A stretch of DNA of 64,000 bases, taken from positions 434,001 to 498,000 of the forward strand of contig JAALGZ010000019.1 in the NCBI GenBank assembly GCA_015227615.1, in the 5' to 3' direction. Below, piece after piece: positions 47,701 to 58,589 of the stretch. The position numbers and the translations under genes are program-made. Within the stretch, counting starts at the first letter, position 1. Each line of letters opens with the position of its first letter. The DNA comes from Labyrinthula sp. Ha (lineage: Eukaryota > Sar > Bigyra > Labyrinthulida > Labyrinthulaceae). The notes beneath the pieces were generated by a model. It saw nothing but the letters and a program-made list of their open reading frames with translations. It did no database searches and was not told the origin of the DNA.

Positions 47701-50700
47701 AAATCCTTAATATTTCGGATAATGCCGAAACATGTTTTGGACCCCGAGTTTAACATACCTAAATACTCATTCTTCTCTTTTCCTTCTTGATATGCGATTG
47801 CAAACCAGCCATTGAGCATATTTGGAAGATAGAGCGAATGATAATTAAAAAAGAAATCAACTTTGTGAGAGCAAATGGAGTATTTCCCAATTGTCACCTT
47901 GTTCGTCTCACATTTAGGAAGCTTATCTTGAACAAATTCAGTGCTTTGCTTTCGAAAGCTATGGTGATCGAACACCAATGGAAATGAGTTTTTAAAGCGA
48001 TCTATTTCCAAAGAATCCCAGCTTTCTTTCTCTGCCGCAAAGACACTCAACAACAAGGAAGAGCAACCCTGTAGGGCCATATTGGCATCTATTACCAAAC
48101 TGGGACAATAATCTTTAGTCAAACTTGCAGTTGTCAGTGCAGAGTAGCTTAGAGAACCAGTATATCTTGATTCATCTTGAAAAATGATGTGCAATGTATC
48201 AGAAGATTCTTTTCGCTTGAATGCACGAACTTGAACGGCCTCTCTGAGAGCCCTACCCGAAGGATGAAGACCAGAAACTTCTACAATAGAGGATGATGTG
48301 CGACGAAACAAGGAGTGATTACTGCTGATAAGTTGTTTCACTGAAAACAATGAAGTTGAACACTCGAGAACGGGTTCCTGCGCGAATGCTGATAAATTTT
48401 CAAAAGGATGTTTGAAAAAATAAGTCTGTTGCGGATTTTCAGCCACTGATAAATCCAATAAAATCTCCTCAATGAGTTCTCGGTTAGGCGGCAAGAAAAA
48501 TCCAAAAGTTTTCTGAATGTCTATTATATAATACTTATTGAGTCTTGAAAGTTGGAGATATTTCCATTCTACTTGTAACGCTCTCTCGCAAAGAGTAAGA
48601 AAGTTGCTATTACTGAGTGTGGTGGTTGAATAATTATCAAACCATTTCATTTTGATCCCTTTCGGCAGCTGCTTCATTGCTTTTAATTCACGTATAAACG
48701 TGGCAACTTTGTGCGCCACTAAAGGATTATATTTTTTAGTAGAAAATGTGGTTGAAAGTCCACGACTTCGAACAGAAAATTCGGTTAAAAAAATGCCAAC
48801 CCTTCCTTTAATAGATGGAGAAGGATCAACAGGTATAGTAGATTCATCTGCTAATGCAACTCCCTCCTCTTTCATCTCCATAGCTCTTTGGACAAGATAG
48901 TCTACATTTTGCCTAACAAGCCTTCCCGTTATTGTTGATGAAGCCCAGTTCTTACTAAATTTGTCAACCTTGATCAAGCTTCTCTGTGATCGGGTAGAGT
49001 TTATCGAGAACCATGGCTCAAAGACAAATTGCTGTGAGGCGTCTAGTTTAATACAAACATATTTTCTTTGTGATTCGTTTAAGGTTCCAAGAATCACGCC
49101 TGATAATCCATAATTATCGCTCTCAGTGTCTGTAACTCGCACAGCTTGTCCTACAGATATGTGCTCCTTAGTCTTGGCAGTCAGTCCTTTTAAGTCTTCA
49201 TTGATTTCTGAGGCTATTTCTTTTCCTGTAAGAACAAATAGTGTTTTTTTCAAAGAGGCAACTGAGGTTGCTCGGTTTGCCAAGAGTTTTTGTTGAAACG
49301 CAAGCCTCTTTTCTCTTTCTGAAACTCGAATAGCAAGCTTCATTCTATATTGTTTTTGTACAGCAGTGGCATAATGATAAAAAATCTTCCTATAGTACTC
49401 TGTAAGATTATTGTATAGGTTTCTGTAAATGCGAAACGCTTCCTGGATTAATGAAGCTGCTTTATTCTGAAAGATACTCTCTAGAGCACTTTGGGTATGT
49501 ATCTGATCCAAGAAATCTTTTTTTATTCTATTATTTTTTTCGGCCCTTGCTGCTATGTTCCTCATGTATAACTGTTTCCTTCTTCTTTCTGCCTTCTTAG
49601 CCTTAAATATACTTTGCAATCTTGCCACAATAAAATCAATTTTTCTAATTTCAAGACTTCTCTGCTCTTCGGTACTCATGAGCCCTTGTTCCATTTCAGC
49701 CCTGTTCATCTCACGAAGACGAAAAATATTTTTCTTACGCTGCAACACATTTCTAGCTAGTTTAATTCGTACTTGCTTTTGTATAAAGACCGCCTTTGCA
49801 CTAAGAACCAGAGTTTCCATTTCTACCTTTCTTCTCGTGTGAACCCCGCGGAATATCTTCTGAAGAGTAGTTGCACATTGGTTTAACATAACCCATGTAT
49901 TTTCTTGGTGTATTCTTGCTTCCTTTTGAATATTTAGATATAGCTCAAACCGGTTAAAAAGCCTTCGTAGAATAAGTTTCTTTTGTGTAGAAACACAAAG
50001 AAATATACAATCTGCTAATTGAATCAGCTTCTTCACCCAAATGGACCATGAAACAAACGCTTTGTAAAGAAGGGTTGCATTGAATGAAACCAGCACTGTC
50101 ATACGAACTCTCTTACGCTCATCAACTATTTTGCGCCATGAGAAGAAATGATCCAGCAACGAAAGTGAATCCATAGATGCCGCAATTTTCGTACATATGC
50201 TTCTTATTTTTCTTTGCCTTGCTATACTTTTTCTTGTATAAATAATCCAAGCTTTCATCAAACGAAGCAACATCATTTTCCTCTGCCATTGCTTTGCCAA
50301 CAGATTATTCTCCTTAGCCTTTTTCTTGTTTGATAAAAACTTAACCCAAACCGACCAGCAACAGCCAATACTTTTGGATGTAAAATACTGCACCGCCCGC
50401 ATCTCACATTTCCTTGCATGAATCCTTTGCTGTGCAAATGTAAGCCATAGTCTGAAGAAATACCTTTGATGCTGCTCAAAAAAACGCATAGGCACAAAGT
50501 TAAATGCCATAAGCTTTTTTGCTTGAAATTTTTCATGATGGGACCGCCAAGAGGCAAAGCTCTTCATGTAAAGTCTCCAGGATAGATGGTCGACTGCAAC
50601 CCTTACCGCAGCTGTATATCTTGAAGAGATAAAATAGGTTTTTGGTGTTAATAGTAAATAGGTGCCCACCAACGCAAATCGTTTTCGTTTCCAATAATGC

Positions 50701-53342
50701 GTAAATACCTTCCAATGACTAAATGCAAAATTTTGCAGTCTAAACTTAAAGAAAATAAATGCTTTATGAATCATGTTTCGATACCTTTCAACCGGATCAA
50801 TTTTAAGGGTGAGAGTTCGAAACCCTTTAAACCCAGCTTTTAGCAAACAGGTTCTTCTAAATTGTCCAGAAGCATACTGAAGGTCTACCCACCGAAGACA
50901 CCAAAATCGCTTATATCCCATCCAAGCTACAAATATTCTCTTTTTTTGTTTCCAACAAGAAAAGAATAATGAATAGGACTTCTTCCAGTGGTACTTAAGA
51001 TCCAAAAGAATCATTCTTTTTTTCTCAATAACGCCCTTGATGTATCTGACTTTCCACAGCCTGTAACTTTCTTGTATCCTGATAGCAGAAGCTATCATCT
51101 TTTTATGTTGCTCATATCTTAAGATGGAACAAGTTTTCTTAGCAAGAAAAACTCTTACCAATGATTGAACGATTACTATCTTTCGTTCTTCGCTCTCTCT
51201 GAGCAAAATTGCATCACTTCTAGACTTCAGTAGTAAGAAATTAGCCTTAGGACGAATACCAGTTAAGAAAGTCCTTTCATTTCGACAACTTTCGTCTAAG
51301 GAAGCATCAAGAAAATTACAAATTCTTGCTGTATCTGTCTTTAAAGAGTAATTGGACAAGTTATGTCTCAAAGAAGGAAACAGAGTTTCAATCTCATCAA
51401 TGTCGACAATTTGTTTATCAGCCAATGTCCCGTAAAAATTTAAGTAATATAGAGCTTCTAATTGTTTAGCCAAAAACACTAACCCATCAACCGAACTAAT
51501 AGAGGTAAAGGAAACATCCAAGTAACTAAAGTTGGGGCACTTAAATGACATAAATGACAGCAACATATCAGATACATTTGTACATTGAGATACATCTAGC
51601 GCCTCAAGATAAGGGGTTAGAACAGCAACAAGCCCTTTAGTCGATACAGGAGTTCTGCTTAAATTTATATATCGTAATCTTGCCTTCTTCAAAGCATATA
51701 GAGCATAGTTGTCTACATGTTTACAACCTGCTAGAGACAAATAGCTCAAGTTGACGCATTTATTCCCCACAGACCCCAGACTTGCGGCAGTCACGGATAT
51801 ATTATTACCTAAATTCAGGGTGCTTACACTTTGGCATGACTTTGAAACAAACATCCTCACACAGGCATCTTGCATATGCTCCATACCTGGCGCTTCTAAT
51901 ACTTGAAGTCGGGCGGGCAAACTACTGAAGAAATCTAATATAATATTGTTGGTGATACGTATTCCATTACACCGTAAAACTTTTAACAACGGGAAAACTG
52001 GATCATTGCGTGAAAGCTTAAACGCAGAGTCCGTGAGCTTTGCACATCCCCCAATATAAAGGTTTTTCACTTTTCCTAAACAAAAAAGAGCTCTAAACCC
52101 ATAATCCCCAATATTGATACAATTCGAAATGTCTATCATCTCTAAATTTGAACAAGCTGAAAGATAGGTTAACGAAAGATCGGTAATGTTGGAGCAACCA
52201 GATAACACAATTTTTTTCAGGAAAAACTTACCACCTGAAAAGATTGGAACCCCAGCTACGGCAGAGTAAGTAAGGCCCTGCAAGTCTTCATCTACGAGCC
52301 ACTCGCAATCACGGAAGTTTATCTCTCTTATATTTTTATTGGTCCCCAGAAAACTAAATACAGATTGTCTCGATTTCTCTGTTCTTACAAAATTGACACC
52401 TTTGCACAAAAGAAAATTTAGATTAAAGCAATATTTTTGTAAACCCACCAAAAACATTTCATCTAGACCATCGCAATTAGACACATCTAGATATCGTATT
52501 TTGTCGCACACTTTGAGAACCTGAAGAAGCGAAGAAGTGTTGAGGTATATTTTTTTCATTATCAACTTGTTCAACTTAAGTGAATGTTTAGGAATAATAG
52601 ATACTGCATCAGATATGTCACAACCTGAAAAACAGCACTCCGAAATATTCAACACCTTCAAAGTCGCAGCTGATTTCTTTACCAGAAACCCAAAACTTGA
52701 AAGTCTTATTTTGCATCTTTCAAGACCAAGGGTTTCTAACTTGACACAACACTTAAAAATTTCCTGCAGAATGGTTTCTCCAAAAAAAAATAAATTGACA
52801 AACTCCACTCCAAGTACACATCTGTTGGACAATTGAAGAGCTCTTGCAACCTTCAGTACATCTATAACGAAATCTGGCTTGACCATATCAGACACCGAAG
52901 CAAAACTTATAACCTTGCGAATGTGCTTTGAAAATGGTTTGTAAATTATATTATCATATATATCAGGAAACTTATCTTTCCTAGTACAGCTCTTGTAAGG
53001 ATGTCGACTAACTTTTACACCTGCACTGTGACTAAACCTGTTTGCATAAAGATTTTCCAAAGTTTCAGCCTCCTGAAAATATTTTGAAAGGCTGTCGGGA
53101 TATAATTTATGTGAATTAACCTTATTATTTTGATATACATGTACGCGTTTTCGTTTTCTGGGTCTTCTATCTTTCAAGAAAAGTGTCCTCGCCGCTTCCC
53201 CCGCTCGTTTCCTAATTACCGAGACTGACGTCACTTTTGGAACATACAAAATAGATATTGCTTTCTTTTCTGTCTCAACATCATGAACCCTCTGCTTTCC
53301 TTGGTTCCTGTTAGAACGATCGTTCTCATCAACATTTCTCAT
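44799..53342 (-). CDS. Giant LRR / Sfi1-like / IQ / MORN / WW scaffold protein, 2827 aa
   Basis: Three exons on the minus strand: 53342-45330, 45299-45131 and 45100-44799, with two 30-nt introns. The first exon alone encodes 2671 codons. Domain order, positions approximate: basic N-terminus (1-150) with a lysine/arginine cluster; cysteine-containing LRRs of AMN1/FBXL type (195-650; for example IVLSGCSNITD and LDVSQCTNVSD); an IQ-like helix (715-770); a long run of helices with F-x-x-W pairs like Sfi1 centrin-binding repeats (785-1120; FASWRSHHEKF, FRLWLTFAQQR, FFSWRKIVDERK); further IQ motifs (1150-1340; LQKIFRGVHTRRK, IQKQVRIKLAR); a KOW/SH3-like segment (1395-1450; VGQAVRVTD); about six MORN repeats (1858-2020; GLYHGKGILS, GLFHGFGVLT); coiled coils (2120-2450); and two WW motifs at the C-terminus (2766-2827; SWVQYFD...STWRVP and DWRLVYD...ALWDRP). 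No enzyme domain. The parts suggest a centrin/calmodulin-binding basal-body or cortical scaffold. That role is inferred. No gene symbol known to me. Confidence 0.85.
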
Positions 53343-53489
53343 CAGGAATCATTTTTGACTTCACACTTTTTCTAACGGCCATCGAAATATATGGGCATAG
53401 TAATGCCATATTGTGCTGAAACAAAAAAACAAATGATATATGAGCGCATAATATAAAAAAAAAGAACATTAAGAATACATAACACAGTA

Positions 53490-54280
53490 TCAAGCGTGCT
53501 TTAACTTTTCAACTTCAAACCTTTTCTTCACAGATCTAAGCTGCTCTAAAAGAAAAATAGTTTCTTTTTCACGCAGAATGTTCCACTCCCATCCAAAATA
53601 CAAGAAGTGTTCACTTGTTTCTCCAAATTTTTTCCAATCAATATTTAGTTCACGCCCTTTACAAAAAGCTTTATTTGTCAATATAATTGCCATCACACGA
53701 AACAACCTTCTTGTTATCCTTTCAATTTTAGTACGAAACTTCCCTTCTATATTCCTCACATCCACTTCTTCGAGAGCACCATCCATCCAAATCAACACAT
53801 TATACAAATAATCTGAAACAGCTAAGATATCGGAGCTACCAGAATCTTCATCTTTCCATTGGTACTTAATCCCTTTTGGGTATCCTTCATTTTTTATCTT
53901 ACCAGTTCTAACTGCATACTTAAACTCATCTGCATGATCAATCAATACAACTGCAAAGTTTGCAAACTGTTCGTAGAAATTCTTGACGTTTTTTATAATC
54001 CATTCAGTTTCTCTCAACTTGTATACTGCTTCGGTACATTTCCCATCATCCGGGAGGAGAACAGAGGTATAAACAGAGGTTACGCGAACATTTTCTTGAA
54101 GCGGGGATTTATTTTTTGGTCCACCAGAAGAGTTTCTATGAGTTATTTCCTGACTTGGTACCCAATCTGTTTTTAGATTCGTACCTTGTGGCGCGTTTTC
54201 ATTCAAAGTGTGTCTACGAGAGCCCCTCAAAGTTTAACAAAAAAAATAGCATACGATTGGTTTATATTTTTTGGAAACAT
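53490..54280 (-). CDS. MOB-like protein A, zinc site lost, 253 aa
   Basis: Divergent member of the MOB1/phocein fold, whose classical members bind and activate NDR/LATS kinases. I propose two exons, 54280-54255 and 54225-53490, with a 29-nt intron ending in the unusual acceptor GAG. Without the small first exon the frame has no ATG before an upstream stop. MOB features: EWIIKNVKNFYEQF (matching the family's EW-x-N-x-DFF), GYPKGIKYQWKD (matching GPKYEYHW), YLYNVLIWMD (matching YIDYLMTWV), RRLFRVMAIIL (matching KRLFRVYAHIY) and HFLYFGWEWN (matching HFIFFVQEFN). The zinc-ligand histidines of MOB1 are absent, and so is the CxxxxC pair. It starts a tandem run of four such genes, 147 bp upstream of the giant scaffold gene on the same strand. 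Ends with TGA. Confidence 0.72.
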
Positions 54281-54635
54281 CTTTGAATTTGTAATCTTAT
54301 TTTATTTTACTGACGGAATAGAGAGATTATTGCCAGTTTTTAATTTTCTTTTTTTAGTTGTTTTTTACGAAGTTGGAACTATACAATGATTATAATGGCC
54401 ATTCTATGGCCGAAAAGGGCAGTCCGCAGTATCCTTTTTATGTCTAAAAAAGACATGGTTACAAAAAAGAAAACTGCATATAGTTTTTTACTATTTAAAG
54501 CTTCTTATTTGGAACACAGAGCGTTTGGAAGGACCTTGTCATAGAAGCACAAGTTTTAGTTTGAAATTATTTATGTTAACATATTAAGAAGAAAATATTC
54601 TTTGTGTCGTCAAAAGATCTCGTAGCTGTGGAAGA

Positions 54636-55462
54636 CTAAACCACATTGGATAGTGTTTTTTCAGCATGATACTCTTGCTTTAACCTTTTTACTTTTTCTT
54701 TCATACACATAAACTCAATTTCATCTACATATTTCCACTCCCAACAAAAAAACAAAAAAAATTTCAAAACACTATCTAGAGCTCTAGAAACTTGCACATC
54801 CTTTCCTCTTTGAACAAGAATTGGGTTACAACAAAAAATAGCAAGAACATGAAACATTCGAGTAAGAACTTAATTGATTCTATGTCTAAGCTCTGTGGAG
54901 CTTCATCCTCTTCTTCTTGAGGAAAAAGGGTTGGATCTTCCATCTCTTTGCCGATCCATTCCAAAACTTTCTCAAGATACTTATTCACTGGCAGGACTTT
55001 ATCGGGTTCATTCTCATTATCACTCCAAGTATATCGAACTCCTGGTGGATAACCTTCATGTAATAGATGATCAGCTGCATACGTATTTTCAAAAACCATA
55101 TTCTGGAAAACAATTGCAGCATTAAAGTAAACTATTTCATTATAAAATTTGGCCACATTTGCAGATACCCACTTTTTCTCGGATTGAAGGGGCTCATTAT
55201 CTTGAATCTCATATTCAGGTACGAGTATAACTTGATATATTATTTCCTGGAAATATTGGAACTCTTCTCTTGGGTAACCAGGGGTCTCTTCGTACAAAGG
55301 TCTAGGAGGAGAAACTAAGTGGTTGCATGCTTCTATTTGCCAATCCGGAACAACTTCGGTTTTTACATGTGACTCCAGACTAGGAAAAGAAGAGTCATGT
55401 GTCTCGGGATCTTTCGCTGGTTTAAGCTTTTTTAATATTTATTTTAAAAAGTTTGTCTTCAT
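54636..55462 (-). pseudogene. MOB-like gene B, broken copy
   Basis: Reads from an ATG at 55462 (MKTNFLK) but hits an in-frame TAA at 55441-55439. It then stays open through the MOB body: KWVSANVAKFYNEI, EGYPPGVRYTWSD, YLEKVLEWIGKEMEDPTLFP. Near 54870 the homology moves to another frame, where VLTRMFHVLAIFC and FLFFCWEWKY continue the family pattern to a TAG at 54636. No GT-AG intron fits the shift, as the conserved residues run up to it on both sides. So there are two lesions, a stop and a one-base frameshift. Either this copy is dead or the assembly has errors here. Like its neighbours it lacks the MOB1 zinc histidines. Confidence 0.65.
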
Positions 55463-56604
55463 ATGTTATTCTATTTAGTTAGAATAGTTGTTCTGGTAAT
55501 AATTTCACCGAAATAAAATATTGGAACAAAATATGTCCAAGATGAACACATAAAAAGTAAAACAAATTTTAGAAAAAACAACTATTAAAGTTATACAGTT
55601 TTATAGATAGTTTGGTTGTATGTTAGCTTAACTATTTAACGCGAAGTTTTGTTTGGGTTATTTTAGACATAAAAGGACTTCTTGGAACATTTGCTCCATT
55701 AAGTACGTTGCGGACATGCAATGAAATAAAACTCAGGTGGCTATTTAAAAAATTCTAACTCTAGTTCTGTACAAAAAAAGAGCTAAACCCGAGTTTCACA
55801 GTCTGTTACACTATATAGTTACCATGAGTGTATACAATTATGACTTAAAGGACCAAATATAATATATTGATGTACTAGTTATTAGTTAAGACACAAGAAA
55901 CTATACTGAATCATGTTCTTTGATAATTAATAGATACTATGATATAAGACTATATTGTTCTTCTACTAGAATTTTTCCATTAGCCCAGTTTTCCTACATT
56001 TTGGCATCCTTACTACCTAACAATTTGTGAACACAATAGAAAATCGGTCTTAAGCCAAGTATGCTATTGGAGAAATAACAGAGTTCTCATTTTCAAAGAG
56101 GAATATAACTACACGTTTCCAAGACGATTTATATATGCTCATATTGTGCTGTAAATAGCGCATTCTTTGGAATAACAACTGGAAGGGTATTATGGTCTAA
56201 ACTCAGATGTACATTTTTTATATATTTTAAGAGCAGTAGGAAATTCTCTGTAAATTTATATTTTCCAATTATTTGTTCACGAATGAGACCCACGAAGTCT
56301 TAGTTTAATATTCCGAATTCCTCAATATACCAAAGGGAGCAGTAAGAAAAAATATAAAATGAATAAGAAAACCTTCTTCTATTCTTCTTCCAGCTATAGT
56401 CTTCGTGCACATATTTCTCAAGCGCAAATAAAAACCCAACCGCGACAATGCAAAAGTTTAAAAAGAGAATTTCATCCACTTCACAAACAAAAACAAGATA
56501 TCGTGGATAATTATCAGTATATAGAGTCTTCAAAGTATCAAAACCAAGAGAACCTCCTTATTGAAACCGACTAAAGCAACTCTTCCCTTTCAAAACTCAC
56601 ATAC
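55463..56604. other. Gap inside the MOB cluster, nothing certain
   Basis: No MOB motif recognised. A hydrophobic minus-strand frame (56300-56533) and its plus-strand shadow (56359-56574) are not convincing. A fully eroded fifth copy cannot be excluded. Confidence 0.4.
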
Positions 56605-57345
56605 TTAATACGCTTTAAATCTTGCTTCCTCAAGTTTATACTCTTCTTCAAATGGCTTTATCTTATGCCAAATACAAATCATCTCCCTTTTCTGTATAAG
56701 ATTCCATTTCCAAGAAAAATACATAAACTTCTTAAACAATGAATCCAAAGTTTCAGCTAGATTAATATCGTTCACATCAACTATGAACTCATAATTACTA
56801 TATATAATAGCAAAGATACGAAACATGCTGGTCATAATCTTCCCAATTCTATACCTGAAATCCGGAAGAAAACCCTTTATGCCATCAACAGGGAAAAGTT
56901 CTTCATCTTCTAATTCTTTCTCAATCCACTCGCATACTTTCTTGACGTAAGCATTCACTGGCAAAAAGCCTTCAAACCTGCCTTCACTATCTTTAAATCT
57001 GTAGAAAGTATCCCTTGGATATCCATTATTAACTAATTTACCTCTTACACAATATTCTTCAAACTTCATATTTTCAACGATAATGATCTTAGTATAATGG
57101 CTTAATTCAAAATAAAACTCAGTGACATTTTCAGCCATCCATTTATCTTCTTTAATATTTTGATCTTCAGTCTCATATAAATCTTCAGGAGAAAGAATTC
57201 TTTTGTACAAACTTTTTTCGTTAACTTTTATATCAGCATTTGGAAAGGAAACGTACTTTTTGCCATATGGGTTATATACAGCTTCTTCTGGAGATTGGTA
57301 TCCCTTATCAGGTGGTGGAAGTGCATCTAAATTCTGTATATGCAT
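56605..57345 (-). CDS. MOB-like protein C, zinc site lost, 246 aa
   Basis: Single exon with a good ATG at 57345 and TAA stop. The first 75 residues are polar and unlike the other copies. The MOB fold follows: KWMAENVTEFYFEL (near 78), NNGYPRDTFYRFKD (near 119), LPVNAYVKKVCEWIEKELEDEELFP (near 137-161), FRYRIGKIMTSMFRIFAIIY (near 171-190), and SLFKKFMYFSWKWNL (near 211-225). Compared with MOB1, the AHIYHQH zinc ligands read AIIYSNY, so the metal site is gone. The acidic DDExFP-like stretch that in MOB1 precedes the long core helix is kept. The kinase-binding ability is unknown. Confidence 0.8.
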   Translation of the reverse strand: MHIQNLDALPPPDKGYQSPEEAVYNPYGKKYVSFPNADIKVNEKSLYKRILSPEDLYETEDQNIKEDKWMAENVTEFYFELSHYTKIIIVENMKFEEYCVRGKLVNNGYPRDTFYRFKDSEGRFEGFLPVNAYVKKVCEWIEKELEDEELFPVDGIKGFLPDFRYRIGKIMTSMFRIFAIIYSNYEFIVDVNDINLAETLDSLFKKFMYFSWKWNLIQKREMICIWHKIKPFEEEYKLEEARFKAY

Positions 57346-57905
57346 TTAAATTCAAATTTAAGCAGCGATGAAAAGGAAACTTTTAAAACTAAGATGAATT
57401 TGCTATTAATTTCGAAGTATGAACAGTTTTGTTACACTTGTCCTTTTTGGACAGTATATATACAGAATGAAATTTAAATCGAATAGATTTTATGGAACAC
57501 TTTATCTGAAAAAATAGCAAGCTCTTGAAACTAAAAACAAACACAAAAATATAAATGCTTCCAGGCAGACTAAAGGCTTAGTTTCAAGCACTATCCTTTT
57601 ATTATTCACGAAACCGATTACAGTGAATCTGAAAGATTTGAAGCTGGTCAGACACTGGCTTCCTGAATTATATGTGGTTCAACTTTCTTCTACCTACATG
57701 ACCGAAAGCTTTGGTAAAAATGACGACTCTATAGAAATCAAATGGAAACCTTCTAGTTAGGAAAAATGGGTTTGAAACTTATTTTTTTCTTAATTAATTG
57801 GAAAGGTTGGAGTCTTACTAAGGTTTCCTCTGTAACTGAAAACAGGTTTTTTAAAATAAGATAGACTTTTTCAGCAAAACTCAATTTACTCAAAAAAAAC
57901 ACTTT
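57346..57905. other. Intergenic, nothing recognised
   Basis: The 560 bp between MOB-like genes C and D has no open frame of note. It must hold the promoter of C and the 3' end of D. Confidence 0.5.
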
Positions 57906-58589
57906 TTAATATGTATAATGCTTTTCTTTGGCTTCATTAAATTCCTCTTTTAAAGATGCAACTTTTTCTATAATAGCTTTTTCTTCTTTTTCAGGGAGAA
58001 AATTCCAAACCCAACAAAACCATATAAAACGTTTAAACAAAAGATCCAAGGTAATAGACATAATTTCGCCACCCTTTAACTCAAGAACCTTCATGTTTGA
58101 ATAAACAATAGCAAAAACACGAAACATTCGTGTCATAATTTTCCCAACTCTATACCTGAAATCTTCTGGAAACGGCTCATCATCCAAAGTAGGAAAAACT
58201 ACATTATCATAAATAACCCTCTCAACCCAAGAAAATACATTTTCTATATATATATATGCCGATAAAACTTTTCCCTCTTTTTCTTTTTCCTCTTTCCATT
58301 TATACAAAACTTTTGATGGATAACCCTGATTCTTTAATAAACCTTTCTCACATGCATTTTGAAACCTTGTGTTACCCAAAATATATAAATACAGAAACTC
58401 ACTCCAATGATCATAGAAGTCTTTAACATTAAGAAATACCCAATCCTCTTCTTCAGAAAATGGGTCACCAGATTCTGCTCCTTCTGAAGGGATGAGAAGG
58501 TCAGAGTATTTAGTATCCTCTGACAACCCTGTCACGTAAACTGCTGCATTTCTTCTTGGTTTCAAATAGAGATCGTACTTAAAGCTCAT
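57906..58589 (-). CDS. MOB-like protein D, zinc site lost, 227 aa
   Basis: Start taken at the ATG at 58589 (MSFKYDLYLK); the frame is open four codons further without an ATG, so a tiny 5' exon as in copy A is possible. It is the clearest MOB match of the cluster: DWVFLNVKDFYDHW (near 51), GYPSKVLYKWKE (near 90), YIYIENVFSWVERVIYDNVVFP (near 113-134), PFPEDFRYRVGKIMTRMFRVFAIVYSN (141-167, core helix), and LLFKRFIWFCWVWNFLPEKEE (near 187-207). In MOB1 the core helix ends AHIYHQH with two zinc-binding histidines; here it reads AIVYSNM. One cysteine remains in the first half but its partner is missing. TAA stop. Confidence 0.82.
   Translation of the reverse strand: MSFKYDLYLKPRRNAAVYVTGLSEDTKYSDLLIPSEGAESGDPFSEEEDWVFLNVKDFYDHWSEFLYLYILGNTRFQNACEKGLLKNQGYPSKVLYKWKEEKEKEGKVLSAYIYIENVFSWVERVIYDNVVFPTLDDEPFPEDFRYRVGKIMTRMFRVFAIVYSNMKVLELKGGEIMSITLDLLFKRFIWFCWVWNFLPEKEEKAIIEKVASLKEEFNEAKEKHYTY

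Noticed and set aside
45398-54176. Many short frames overlapping the giant gene and the MOB genes, for example 45997-46416, 50273-50557 and 53859-54176
   Set aside because: Shadows in other frames of confident coding sequence.
56300-56574. Possible fifth MOB relic between copies B and C
   Set aside because: The frame is hydrophobic, but none of the core MOB motifs can be placed in it.
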